From the NCBI RefSeq assembly GCF_027359675.1, contig NZ_CP114786.1, positions 2,888,501 through 2,952,500 of the forward strand: 64,000 bases of DNA, read 5' to 3'. The notes beneath the pieces were generated by a model, which searched no databases, had not been told where the DNA came from, and was given only the letters and a program-made list of their open reading frames with translations. A program made the position numbers and the translations under genes. Shown piece after piece: positions 29,513-38,236 of this stretch (position 1 is the first letter of the stretch; each line of letters starts with the position of its first letter). The stretch comes from Roseibium sp. Sym1. GTDB taxonomy: Bacteria > Pseudomonadota > Alphaproteobacteria > Rhizobiales > Stappiaceae.

Positions 29513-30289
29513 TCAAGGCATGAGCTGGCCGCCATTCACCTCGATAACCTGGCCGGTGATGTAGCCAGAAAGGGTGGGCGACGCGAGAAAGAGGAAGGCC
29601 CCGACACAGTCCTCCGGATGGCCTTCGCGCCCCATGGGGATCGTGGCGATCTGGGCTGCAAAGACCTCTTTGGACGTGTAGCGGTCGTGAAAGGGCGTTT
29701 GGATGATGCCGGGCGCAACCGCGTTCACCCGAATGCCGTCGGCGGTGAATTCCTTTGCCTGCCCACGGGTCAGACTGCTGACATAGGCCTTGGCGGCAGC
29801 GTAGAGCGCGGCACCGCCGCCACCGCCATTGCGCGCCGCAACGGAACTCGTGTTGATCACAAAGCTGCTGTTTGACCGGCGCAGATAGGGATGGGCTGCG
29901 ACTGTTGCTTCCCAGACCGAATGCGCATTCAGGTTGAACACGCGCGTGACATGCTCCGGACTGGCCTCGACTGTCGGAATCCGGCCCAGCATGCCGCCCG
30001 CATTGTTGATCAGCCCGTCAAGGCCGCCGAGAGCTTCTGCAGCCCGTTGAACGACCTGAGCGGCCACGCCGGGTGTGCTCAGGTCTCCCTGAACGAGCAC
30101 AATGTTGTCTGGGAACCGGGCGCGGACCGCCTCCGCCGCGGCTTCGCTCTCATTGTAGTGGACGGCGACTTTTGCCCCTTGTGCGGCAAAGGCAAGAGAA
30201 ACGGCAGCCCCGATTCCCGTCGAGCCACCGGTCACAAGGATGCGCTTGCCGGCGAGATCGCCAATCCTGATTTCCTCAAAATGCGTCAT
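29513..30289 (-). CDS. Short-chain dehydrogenase/reductase
   Basis: 258 residues from the ATG at 30289, preceded by GGAAGGA. Classical SDR features are present: the nucleotide-binding ILVTGGSTGIGAAVS, INNAGG, the catalytic Ser in VINTSSVAA, the active-site YAAAK motif (LYAAAKAYVSSL) and the C-terminal GYITGQVIEVNGG. It is likely FabG-like and NADP-dependent. It is the first gene of an SDR-AKR operon, divergent from the LysR gene. Confidence 0.92.
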   Translation of the reverse strand: MTHFEEIRIGDLAGKRILVTGGSTGIGAAVSLAFAAQGAKVAVHYNESEAAAEAVRARFPDNIVLVQGDLSTPGVAAQVVQRAAEALGGLDGLINNAGGMLGRIPTVEASPEHVTRVFNLNAHSVWEATVAAHPYLRRSNSSFVINTSSVAARNGGGGGAALYAAAKAYVSSLTRGQAKEFTADGIRVNAVAPGIIQTPFHDRYTSKEVFAAQIATIPMGREGHPEDCVGAFLFLASPTLSGYITGQVIEVNGGQLMP

Positions 30290-30363
30290 GATACATCCTT
30301 CCCTGCTAGCGGTCGGCCAGGCCAAACTACACACACGGCGCTTGCAAAAGGATCGATATTGAT

Positions 30364-30398
30364 TGAATATGATTCAGTCTTGAGATGAAGATGATTCA
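30364..30398. promoter_or_regulatory. Putative LysR-type operator (palindrome plus spaced repeat)
   Basis: TGAAT-ATG-ATTCA is a perfect inverted repeat at 30364-30376. The octamer ATGATTCA occurs at 30369 and again at 30391, exactly 22 bp (two helical turns) apart, just before the LysR start. This arrangement fits a recognition site plus an activation site for a LysR tetramer between divergent genes. Confidence 0.55.
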
Positions 30399-30400
30399 TA

Positions 30401-31315
30401 GTGATTTCCGCCGACAGAACCAATCTGGCCGATCTGCGACTGTTTCTGACGATCGTTCGCCGGCAAAGCTTCACCTCCGCTGCAATCGAGCTTGGTGTCA
30501 CGCCGTCGGCAGCCAGTCATGCCATGCGGCGGCTGGAGGAAAAACTGGGCGTGAAACTCCTGAACAGGACCAGCCGCGCAGTCATGCCTACCGACATCGG
30601 CTTGGAGCTGGCCAAGAGCCTGACCAACGGCTTCGACGCGATCGACGATGCGCTTCATGCAGTACAGGCACCGGGAGCGGCCAGTTTTGGAGAGTTGAGG
30701 ATCAATGCCTTTGCAGATGCAGCACAATTGTTGCTCGCTCCCGCCTTGCCGGAATTTGCAGGAAGATTTCCGGATGTACGTCTTACCCTGGCCGTTGAGG
30801 AACGCCCCATCGACATTGTCGCCGAGGGTTATGATGCCGGGATCCGCTACGGACATCTTGTGCCTGAAGACATGGTGGCGGTCCCGCTGACCGGTCCGCA
30901 GCGCTGGGTCGTCGTTGCGTCGCCCGGATACATCGACAAGCACGGCGCGCCGCAAACCCCGTCGGAGCTGGACCGGCACACTTGCATCCAGTTGCTGCTT
31001 GGCGATGATTCCAACTACCCATGGGAACTGCGCGAAGGTGACAGCGAGAAGGCATGGCGCGTACCGGGAAACATAACCGTCAAAGATACGGCAACAACGA
31101 TCGCCGCTGCAAAATCCGGTGTGGGTCTGGCCTATGTTATCGAGGCACGCGTGAAGCGGGAACTGGCGGAAGGCAGTTTGCAAATCGTCCTGGAAGAGAA
31201 TGCGGCTGCCGGAGATCCATTTCATATCTATTACGCGAGCCGACGGCACAATCACCCCGGATTGAGGGAATTGACCAACATTATTCGGCGGCACAATGGC
31301 TTTTCGCCGATTTGA
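30401..31315 (+). CDS. LysR-family transcriptional regulator
   Basis: 304 residues, GTG start at 30401. The N-terminal winged helix-turn-helix is clear (FLTIVRRQSFTSAAIELGVTP followed by SAASHAMRRLEEKLGVKLLNRT). The C-terminal effector domain includes GELRINAFADAAQLLLAPAL, DAGIRYGHLVPEDM and GVGLAYVIEARVKREL, the pattern of CrgA-type regulators with periplasmic-binding-protein folds. It is divergent from the SDR-AKR operon, which it most likely controls; the effector is unknown. Confidence 0.93.
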   Translation: MISADRTNLADLRLFLTIVRRQSFTSAAIELGVTPSAASHAMRRLEEKLGVKLLNRTSRAVMPTDIGLELAKSLTNGFDAIDDALHAVQAPGAASFGELRINAFADAAQLLLAPALPEFAGRFPDVRLTLAVEERPIDIVAEGYDAGIRYGHLVPEDMVAVPLTGPQRWVVVASPGYIDKHGAPQTPSELDRHTCIQLLLGDDSNYPWELREGDSEKAWRVPGNITVKDTATTIAAAKSGVGLAYVIEARVKRELAEGSLQIVLEENAAAGDPFHIYYASRRHNHPGLRELTNIIRRHNGFSPI

Positions 31316-31430
31316 AACTCGGGCCGGCCCTGGCAGGGATCTTCTCCCGGGACAGGGTGAATTTGCTCGGCAACGTCGTTTCAAATCCTTGCAAACCGGT
31401 CGGTTTCCTGCGGGTTTGGGCCAGGATCGG

Positions 31431-32459
31431 TCACTCGGTCAAGGGGGATGTCGACGCCCAAACCCGGTCCAGGAACACCGGATCGGCCTCACAGCTTTCC
31501 TTTTCAAAGCCGCCGATCAGGAAAACCCGATTGTCAGCGGAAACGACGGCAGAGTGATACATGCACGGTCTGGGCAGGTCGGACAAAGGTGTCCAGCTAT
31601 CGGAGACCGGATCGTACTTTTCCGCGCAAGCTATGGCCGCGCCGCAGCTCATGCCGCCGAAAACATATATGTGACCCGCGGGTCCAACGACCGCGGCAAA
31701 GTGGCGGCGTGCACACAGCATAGGCGCCCGCGTTTGCCAGATATTGGCTTCCCGATCATAGACCTCGACGTTTGCCAGATCTCCTGAATCGTTAAGTCCG
31801 CCAATGACATATATCAGGCCATCCTTTCCAGCAACGCTGACATGTCCATGCCGTGGTGTTGGCATGAGCGGGATGGATCCCGGCCATGGCCCGGTGTTTT
31901 CCTGAAGATCCTGGCACCAGACTGCCCGTGATGTGAAAAATCCCCCTGTCCCAGTGCCTATGCCGCCGAACGCATAGATGTACCGATCATCGACCAGAAC
32001 AGCCGCGTAGTGTGTTGTGCCGAAGTGTAACTGGCCAGCCGGAGTCCAGCTCTGTGTATCCGGATCGAAGATGTCGATACTTGTGTTTTTTACCCATTGG
32101 TTGGGCAGCTTTTCGAAACCGCCGACCACACATATGCGCTCGTCGCTGAATTTCATTACGCAGCAACCAGACCGCGGCGTCGGCATGTCATCAGCCGTGT
32201 TCCAGATATTCGTTGCCGGATCGTATTCGAAGACGGGTTCACCCGGCTTGGTAAACAGATAGCCATCTACGATTTCACTGAATTCCGCGCCGCCAAAAAC
32301 GTAGATCTTGCCTGTGGTGGCAATCGCACCGGCCTCATACCGGGCGACCGGAAGCGAAGCTTTCAAGCTCCAACTCAAGTCCCGCCAACCGAACAATTTC
32401 CGTAGCAAAGGGTAAAAGGCTGGTTTTATTGGCAGATATTTCCAAACTACGGGATTCAT
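31431..32459 (-). CDS. Kelch-repeat beta-propeller protein
   Basis: 342 residues, preceded by GGGAGAG. Multiple kelch motifs with paired glycines are visible: GKIYVFGGAEF, ERICVVGGFEKL, RYIYAFGGIGTG, GLIYVIGGLNDSGD, GHIYVFGGMSCG and RVFLIGGFEKE, each followed after about 25 residues by a Trp (for example NIWNTADDMP and DSWTPLSDLP). This gives a six-bladed propeller. It has no signal peptide, but a basic, aromatic N-terminus. Kelch proteins bind partners or substrates, and some act as sialate mutarotases (NanM); with no sialate genes nearby, no specific role is assigned. Confidence 0.85.
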   Translation of the reverse strand: MNPVVWKYLPIKPAFYPLLRKLFGWRDLSWSLKASLPVARYEAGAIATTGKIYVFGGAEFSEIVDGYLFTKPGEPVFEYDPATNIWNTADDMPTPRSGCCVMKFSDERICVVGGFEKLPNQWVKNTSIDIFDPDTQSWTPAGQLHFGTTHYAAVLVDDRYIYAFGGIGTGTGGFFTSRAVWCQDLQENTGPWPGSIPLMPTPRHGHVSVAGKDGLIYVIGGLNDSGDLANVEVYDREANIWQTRAPMLCARRHFAAVVGPAGHIYVFGGMSCGAAIACAEKYDPVSDSWTPLSDLPRPCMYHSAVVSADNRVFLIGGFEKESCEADPVFLDRVWASTSPLTE

Positions 32460-32798
32460 CGCACTCTCCCTGGCCTCGGCTCTGTCACTGGTCGGAAAAT
32501 CAGCTCACTCTTCTGGCAATCTTACCAAATAGAGGTTGCGCATGCTGGACCTTCAAGCCTTGAGCGATATCAATGGCGAGGGGTACGAAATCAAACAGGC
32601 ATGGCCATCGGAAACAATATTGGCCAAACCGTCCTCACCAGGATTTCAGCAAACGACAGACCTGTGCAAGTTTCGGTCGTCATCGACCATGCCAGAACGT
32701 CTCCCAAGTCAGCATCCCGGTCGTTTGCCCGCCCAATAACAAAAACGCCCTCTCCATGCGGAAAGGGCGTTTCGTGATTGGCGGTACCAGCGAGCCGA
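32460..32798. other. Gene-free stretch (339 bp) with a terminator
   Basis: Between the start of the kelch gene and the stop of tctA, both minus strand. It should hold the kelch promoter and the tct terminator (32741-32773). A 67-codon plus-strand frame at 32536 lacks a ribosome-binding site and is not accepted. Confidence 0.6.
32741..32773. terminator. Rho-independent terminator of the tctCBA operon
   Basis: AAAAACGCCCTCTCC pairs with GGAAAGGGCGTTT around a short loop, about 25 bp after the tctA stop on the minus strand. The A-run on the plus strand gives the U-tract of the tct transcript. Confidence 0.8.
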
Positions 32799-34340
32799 TC
32801 AGTCGATCGTCGCGCCTTCCTCGTCCTTTTTCATGTGCTTCATCCGTGCCTTCAGCACACGGCCGAAGATGATCGGCAGGACGAAGCCGATAAGGGCGAG
32901 GGCCCACAGGGTGAGGGAGAGCGGGCTGTCGACGAGCGTCCACCAGTTGCCGTTGTCGATGGTGATCGCACGGCGCAGGTTGTTCTCCATGGCGTTGCCG
33001 AGCAGCGTGCCGAGGATGATCGGCACCAGCGGCACGTCGAGCTTTCTGAGGATCCAGCCCATGACGCCGAAGCCGATCATGACCAGGAGGTCGAAGGACG
33101 AGCCGGAAATGCCGTAGATGCCGACAAAGCTGACCATGGCGACGATCGGCATCAGGATGCGCGGCGGGATCAGCAGCACGCGGGTGAACAGGCCGATCAT
33201 CGGGATGTTCATGGCCAGCAGCATGAAGTTGGCGATGAACAGCGCCGCGATCAGGCCCCAGACAACGTCCGGCTGCTGGGTGAAGAGCAGCGGGCCGGGG
33301 GTGATGTTGAGCGCCAGCAGAACGGCGAGCAGGACGGCGGTGGTGCCGGAACCGGGCACGCCGAGCGCCAGCATCGGCACCAGCGCGCCGCCGGCGGCGG
33401 CGTTGTTGCCGGCTTCGGGAGCGGCGACACCGCGCGGGTCGCCGGTGCCGAAGGTGCCTTCCTTGTCGACCAGCTTCTTTTCCATCGTGTAGGAAATGAA
33501 CGAGCCGAGCGAGGCGCCGGCACCGGGCAGCACACCGGCGATGAAGCCGAGGAAGCTGGTGCGCAGCATGGTCGGGGTGCAGGACCTGATCAGCGAGAAA
33601 CTCGGCATCATCCGGCCGACGGAGACCTTGTGACCGGCGGCGTCCGCGTTGCCGTGCCGGTGCTCCAGGAACAGGAACACTTCCGACAGGGCGAACAGGC
33701 CGACAATGGCGACCAGGAAATCGATGCCGTCGTAAAGGTGCACCTCGCCGAAGGTGAAGCGCGGCACGCCGGTCTGGGTGTCGACGCCGACGGTGGCGAG
33801 GCCGATGCCGAGCGCGGCCGCAATCGCGGTCTTGGCCTGGTTGGTCGAGGCGACGCCGCCGAGCGTGGCGAAGGCGAGCGTGAACAGGGCGAAATATTCC
33901 GCCGGGCCGAACAGGAGCGCGATCTTGACCAGCTGCGGCGCCAGCAGGATCAGGCCCCAGGTGGCCAGGAACGCACCGACGAAGGAGGCGATGCCGGACA
34001 GCGCCAGCGCTTCGCCTGCCCGTCCGGCCTTGGCCATCGGATAACCGTCGAGACAGGTCATCATCGCGGGTTCGTCGCCGGGTATGTTCAGGAGGATCGA
34101 CGAGATGCGCCCGCCATACATGGCGCCGTAATAGACCGAGGTCAGAAGGATCAGGGCGGGGGTTGCGCCGAGGCCAAGTGTGAAGGCCAGCGGGATCAGG
34201 ATGGCGACGCCGTTGGACGGGCCGAGACCGGGCAGGGCGCCCATCATGGTGCCTAGAAAACAGCCGAGCAGGGCCAGCAGAAGGTTCTGCCAGGTCAGGG
34301 CGATCACGAAGCCGTCGGCCAATGAAGACAGGGTTTCCAT
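32799..34340 (-). CDS. tctA: Tripartite tricarboxylate transporter, large permease TctA
   Basis: 513 residues, about 12 hydrophobic segments. The TctA signature GxxxGxLPGLGPSNGVAILIPL is seen at about residues 30-52, along with YYGAMYGGRISSILLNIPGDE and GVLPGAGASLGSFISYTMEKK (the second, inverted copy of the motif). It forms the main translocation pathway for citrate-like di/tricarboxylates using a proton or sodium gradient. It follows tctB by 12 bp and ends the tctCBA operon. The start is preceded by CGGAG. Confidence 0.95.
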   Translation of the reverse strand: METLSSLADGFVIALTWQNLLLALLGCFLGTMMGALPGLGPSNGVAILIPLAFTLGLGATPALILLTSVYYGAMYGGRISSILLNIPGDEPAMMTCLDGYPMAKAGRAGEALALSGIASFVGAFLATWGLILLAPQLVKIALLFGPAEYFALFTLAFATLGGVASTNQAKTAIAAALGIGLATVGVDTQTGVPRFTFGEVHLYDGIDFLVAIVGLFALSEVFLFLEHRHGNADAAGHKVSVGRMMPSFSLIRSCTPTMLRTSFLGFIAGVLPGAGASLGSFISYTMEKKLVDKEGTFGTGDPRGVAAPEAGNNAAAGGALVPMLALGVPGSGTTAVLLAVLLALNITPGPLLFTQQPDVVWGLIAALFIANFMLLAMNIPMIGLFTRVLLIPPRILMPIVAMVSFVGIYGISGSSFDLLVMIGFGVMGWILRKLDVPLVPIILGTLLGNAMENNLRRAITIDNGNWWTLVDSPLSLTLWALALIGFVLPIIFGRVLKARMKHMKKDEEGATID

Positions 34341-34352
34341 GGAAGCGCTCCG

Positions 34353-34784
34353 TTAAAAGCCGAGGGGGCCCTTGGCCAGCGAGAGGCCAAGCACGAGATG
34401 GAACACGGCATAGATGCCGAGCGACGTCAGGCTGCCCGAGACGACCGACGACAGCGGCCGGGTGCCGAGGCGCCAGGTGAGGTACGTGGCCGCCAGCGCG
34501 GTGGCGATCACGAAGCCGAGTTCGGGCAGGAAGATCGCGTAGAGGATCATCACCACGATGGCCGCGCCGACCTCCACGAAACGCATCAGGCTGGGCCACT
34601 CGGGGGCGGCGTCCGGCTTGACGATGATGGCGATGGACGCGAGACCGAGAACAGTTGCGATGATCAGGGGAAAGGCCTTCGGGCCGACGGCGTCGGACAG
34701 GAAGCTTTCCTCGATGTTGAGAGCGGCCCAGGCATATCCGAGTGCAAGGAGTAGCCCGACCACGCCAAATATGCGGTCGCTCAT
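34353..34784 (-). CDS. tctB: Tripartite tricarboxylate transporter, small permease TctB
   Basis: 143 residues from the ATG at 34784, which follows GGAAGGAAACC. Four hydrophobic helices are seen, with the family pattern FGVVGLLLALGYAWAAL, the AVGPKAFPLIIATVLGLASI segment and GFVIATALAATYLTWRLG. It pairs with TctA in the inner membrane. A hairpin in the 208-bp gap after tctC may lower its expression relative to the binding protein. Confidence 0.93.
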   Translation of the reverse strand: MSDRIFGVVGLLLALGYAWAALNIEESFLSDAVGPKAFPLIIATVLGLASIAIIVKPDAAPEWPSLMRFVEVGAAIVVMILYAIFLPELGFVIATALAATYLTWRLGTRPLSSVVSGSLTSLGIYAVFHLVLGLSLAKGPLGF

Positions 34785-34950
34785 GGTTTCCTTCCCTTGG
34801 CGGCTCTTCCCCAACCGGTGGCCGCTATTGTTTGATTGTTGAACGGCGGCTTAACTGTGCCACCGGGGGCGCCGACAATCCAGACCGGAGTCCCGGCCGG
34901 AGATCCCAAGGCGCGGAGAGATCCGTGCGGCGGTGTGCCGGAAACAAAGA

Positions 34951-34973
34951 GGGGGCACACGATGTGCGCCCCC
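34951..34973 (-). promoter_or_regulatory. Intercistronic hairpin between tctC and tctB
   Basis: GCACA-CGA-TGTGC forms an inner stem extended by GGGG/CCCC with one bulged G. It begins about 20 bp after the tctC stop and lacks a long U-tract, so it is better read as an mRNA-stabilising or attenuating hairpin that favours the abundant binding protein over the permeases. Confidence 0.55.
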
Positions 34974-34992
34974 GAAGGTCAAGTCGGCTGTT

Positions 34993-35982
34993 TTATTTGA
35001 TGATGCCGATCTCTTTGGAGATGTCCTGGATCTGCTGGACGGAGTTGCCGACGAATTCCTGGAAGGCTTCGCCCTGCAGGTCGAGCGGTGCCAGGCCGTT
35101 GGCGGCCATGATGCCCTTCCATTCGTCGCTGGCGTAAAGGTCGGCGATCTTGGAGACCCAGGCGTTGTAGGCTTCGTCGGACATGTTGCCCGGTGCGTAG
35201 AACCCGCGCCAGTTGGCGCCGATGGCGTCGACACCCTGTTCCTTGGCGGTCGGGAAGTCGGCGAATTCACCCGGCAGGCGATCCGGTGCCAGCACCGCGA
35301 TCACCTTGATGTCGCCGCTGTCGACGAAGCCCTTGGCTTCGGAAATGTCGCCGGTGAAAGCCTGGACACTGTCGGCCAGAAGCTGTGTGACGGCTTCGCC
35401 GCCGCCGTCAAAGGCGATGTATTTCACCGAACGCACGTCGTCGATGCCATAGGCGTTGGCCGCGATCAGAACCTTCAGGTGGTCCCAGCCGCCCACGGCG
35501 GAACCGCCGGCAATGGAGATGGAGCTCGGATCGGCCTTGATCTTGTCGAGCAGCTCCGGAAGCGTGTTGATCTCGCTGTTGGCAGCCACGGCGATCACGC
35601 CGTAGTCGGCTCCGATGGTGGCAAGCCAGCGCACCTGGTCCATGGTGTTGCCCGGATAGGCGCCCTGGGCCAGACGGGTCGCGGTTGCCGAGGAGGCGGC
35701 CACGATCAGGTCGTTGTCGTCGCCACGCTTGTTGACCACTTCGGCGAATGCCACGCCGCCGCCACCACCGGCGAGGTTGACGACCTGCATGGTCTTGTCG
35801 AGCAGCTTCAGATCCTGCAGGGACTTGCCGACCTGTCGGCAGGTGAAGTCCCAGCCGCCGCCCGGGTTGGCCGGTGCGATGCATTCCGGGTTCTCGGGCG
35901 TGAAATCCTGTGCGGCAACGCCGAAGGCGGATGCGCCAAGGAAAGCGGCCGCCAGAAGAAGGCGGGTCGGTTTGAATGCCAT
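34993..35982 (-). CDS. tctC: Tripartite tricarboxylate transporter substrate-binding protein TctC
   Basis: 329 residues from the ATG at 35982 (GGAGGAAAC site). The signal peptide MAFKPTRLLLAAAFLGASAF ends near GVAAQ. The mature protein has the Bug/TctC signature IAPANPGGGWDFTCRQ near the N-terminus, VVNLAGGGGGVAFAEV and GGSAVGGWDHLKVLIAANAYG. It binds a carboxylate such as citrate in the periplasm and hands it to TctAB. It is divergent from tctDE, whose products probably induce it. Confidence 0.95.
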   Translation of the reverse strand: MAFKPTRLLLAAAFLGASAFGVAAQDFTPENPECIAPANPGGGWDFTCRQVGKSLQDLKLLDKTMQVVNLAGGGGGVAFAEVVNKRGDDNDLIVAASSATATRLAQGAYPGNTMDQVRWLATIGADYGVIAVAANSEINTLPELLDKIKADPSSISIAGGSAVGGWDHLKVLIAANAYGIDDVRSVKYIAFDGGGEAVTQLLADSVQAFTGDISEAKGFVDSGDIKVIAVLAPDRLPGEFADFPTAKEQGVDAIGANWRGFYAPGNMSDEAYNAWVSKIADLYASDEWKGIMAANGLAPLDLQGEAFQEFVGNSVQQIQDISKEIGIIK

Positions 35983-36174
35983 GATGTGTTTCCTCCACAT
36001 GTGTCAGGCTTGGATTTGCCTTTTTGTCCGTGGTTCCGCTCTGAATGCGGGTCCTCCCAGCGGACGTGGGAGAACCCTAGCGCCGTTCCCTGTCATCAAC
36101 CTGTCAAACCCTGTCAGGTCGCTTGCATGTCGCGAAAAGGCGATGCAATGCTGATGGCAGGGAGGACAGACTCG

Positions 36175-36846
36175 GTGCGCTTGCTGCTGGTTGAAGACAC
36201 GTTTGACGTCGCGGAGGCGATCATGATCCGGCTGGAGCGGTCCGGCGTTGCCTGCGACCATGCCAGGTCGCTGGAAGAGGCCCGGGGCTGTGTCGACGTC
36301 CAGCGCTATGACGTGATCGTGCTGGACATCAACCTGCCGGACGGGCTTGGCACCGAACTCCTGAAGGAAATGCGCGCGCGGGGCGACCGGACACCGGTGC
36401 TGATGCTCACGGCCGAGTTTTCCGTCGACGACCGCGTGTCGTCGCTCAACTCGGGAGCCGACGATTACCTCGTCAAACCGTTCGACCACCGCGAACTTGA
36501 AGCGCGTGTGCGCGCGCTCTACCGCCGGGACCTGGGCGACAAGGCCGAGGAACTGACCGTCGGAAACCTGACATTCAATGCGTCTGCCCGGGTGGCGCGC
36601 CGGGAGGACAGCCCGATCAGCCTGACAAGGCGGGAATTCTCGCTGCTGGAAATCCTGATCCACAATCGCGGCAAGACGGTCAGCAAGGAAAGGCTGTTCG
36701 AGGGCGTGTTCAGCTTTCAGGACACCGATGTCAGCATGAATGCACTGGAGCTCTATGTCGCGCGCCTGCGCAAGAAACTGTCGGACTGCTCGGTGCGGAT
36801 CGAGACCCTGAGAGGGCTTGGCTACAAGCTGGAAGCCGATGACTGA
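36175..36846 (+). CDS. tctD: OmpR-family response regulator TctD
   Basis: 223 residues. The reading frame is open far upstream, but the GTG at 36175 is chosen: it follows GGGAGG by 9 bases and gives the canonical MRLLLVEDTFD start. The receiver domain has the acidic pair at VED, the phosphorylated Asp in VLDINLPDG and the conserved Lys in YLVKPFD; the C-terminal winged helix begins near ELTVGNLTFN and includes LTRREFSLLEIL. It overlaps tctE by 8 bp. It is expected to activate the divergent tctCBA promoter when phosphorylated by TctE. Confidence 0.93.
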   Translation: MRLLLVEDTFDVAEAIMIRLERSGVACDHARSLEEARGCVDVQRYDVIVLDINLPDGLGTELLKEMRARGDRTPVLMLTAEFSVDDRVSSLNSGADDYLVKPFDHRELEARVRALYRRDLGDKAEELTVGNLTFNASARVARREDSPISLTRREFSLLEILIHNRGKTVSKERLFEGVFSFQDTDVSMNALELYVARLRKKLSDCSVRIETLRGLGYKLEADD

Positions 36847-38236
36847 CCTTCTCAACCGGCTGGCCACGCTGTCGCTGACGGCACGCGTGGCTTTCGGCAT
36901 CGCGTTTCTCCTGATCTTCGGCGGACTGATCGTCTCCATTGCCGCGTTTGCCTATGGCCGCGAGGCGGCGCGCAGCGCCTATGACCGGCTGCTGCTCGGT
37001 GCGGCGACCAACATCGCTTCCGCCATCGGCGTGCAGGACGGCCGTCCGGAGATCGAGCTGCCGGTTTCCGCCTTCGAATTGCTGGCACTGGCCCCGGACG
37101 ACAGGATCGGCTACCGCATTCTCGGTCCGGAAGGGGACACGCTGACGGGATACGAGGACATCACGCTGCCGAACCGGCGAAACGAATTGCGCGAGGGCTT
37201 CTTTGACGGGACATTCTTTGGTGAGCCTGCACGTTTCGCGGTGGTCTCGCGGCGCTTCGCCGAACGCAAGCTGAACGGCACCATCAAGGTCGTGGTCGGC
37301 CAGACGCTGCGCGCCCGCAACGCCATGGCCTATGACATCACCCGCAAGGCGCTCTACGTGCTGGCCGCCTCGGGGCTGGCCATGGTGCTCCTGGCCATGG
37401 TCGTTGTCCGCTCCGTGCTGAAACCGCTCGAGACCATGGCCGGCGGCCTGTCGGCCCGCGATCCGCATGACCTGACGCCCATGGACACGGCGGTCCCGCG
37501 CGAAACCGCGGTGATGGTCAACGCGCTCAACGGTTTCATGGCCCGGCTCGACCGGCAGATGAATTCCATGCGCCACCTGATTTCCGATACGGCCCATCAA
37601 TTGCGCACGCCGGTGGCGGCCCTCAGGGCGCAGGCGGATCTTTTCTCCGACGAGGCCGATCTGTCGCGCAAGGAAAAGATTGTCGAACGGATCCAGACCC
37701 GCACCGCCAGTCTCGGCCGGTTGCTCGACCAGATGCTGTCGCAGGCGCTGGTCATCCATCGCGGCGACAGTGCCCGCCGGGAAGCGGTGGACCTGCGCGA
37801 TATTGCCCTGGACGTCTTCGAGGAAGGCGACCATGCCGTACTCAATCCGGAGTTCGACATCCAGCTTGAAATCGGCGACGCGCCGGTGATCGTGATGGCC
37901 GACGAGACGTCGCTTAAGGAGGCGCTGAAGAATCTTCTGAACAACGCGGTCAAGTATGGCCGCTCGCCGGTCCGGGTCGGCGCAACACAGGAAGAAGGCA
38001 GGGGCGCCATCTGGGTCGAGGATTCCGGGTCCGGGCCGTCTGCCGCGATCCTGGCCGAGCTGGGCGGCCGGTTCAACAAGGGCACCCTGTCCCGCCAGAC
38101 CGGATCCGGACTGGGGCTTGCCATCGCCCATTCCGTCGCGGTGTCGTTCGATGGCGAGCTGAAACTCGGTGCCACCGGCTCGGGCAGCTTCAGGGCGTCG
38201 CTGGAATTCGAAGCCGCGCCGGAGTGGACCTCATGA
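36839..38236 (+). CDS. tctE: Sensor histidine kinase TctE
   Basis: 465 residues from the ATG at 36839, overlapping tctD. Two membrane helices (about residues 16-38 and 171-190) flank a periplasmic domain of about 130 residues, as in TctE. The cytoplasmic part has the H-box DTAHQLRTPVAAL, the N-box EALKNLLNNAVKYG, a G1 box VEDSGSGPS and a G2 box GSGLGLAIAHS. A HAMP-like linker follows the second helix. The kinase domain is slightly divergent in G1. It senses carboxylates, probably together with the periplasmic protein encoded next. Confidence 0.94.
   Translation: MTDLLNRLATLSLTARVAFGIAFLLIFGGLIVSIAAFAYGREAARSAYDRLLLGAATNIASAIGVQDGRPEIELPVSAFELLALAPDDRIGYRILGPEGDTLTGYEDITLPNRRNELREGFFDGTFFGEPARFAVVSRRFAERKLNGTIKVVVGQTLRARNAMAYDITRKALYVLAASGLAMVLLAMVVVRSVLKPLETMAGGLSARDPHDLTPMDTAVPRETAVMVNALNGFMARLDRQMNSMRHLISDTAHQLRTPVAALRAQADLFSDEADLSRKEKIVERIQTRTASLGRLLDQMLSQALVIHRGDSARREAVDLRDIALDVFEEGDHAVLNPEFDIQLEIGDAPVIVMADETSLKEALKNLLNNAVKYGRSPVRVGATQEEGRGAIWVEDSGSGPSAAILAELGGRFNKGTLSRQTGSGLGLAIAHSVAVSFDGELKLGATGSGSFRASLEFEAAPEWTS

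Noticed and set aside
32536..32739. Possible small plus-strand gene (67 codons)
   Set aside because: No ribosome-binding site, no family, and it ends next to a terminator of the opposite strand; likely chance.
34933..36174. Upstream extension of tctD on the plus strand
   Set aside because: The extension is antisense to tctC; the GTG at 36175 has the correct GGGAGG spacing and gives the canonical receiver start.
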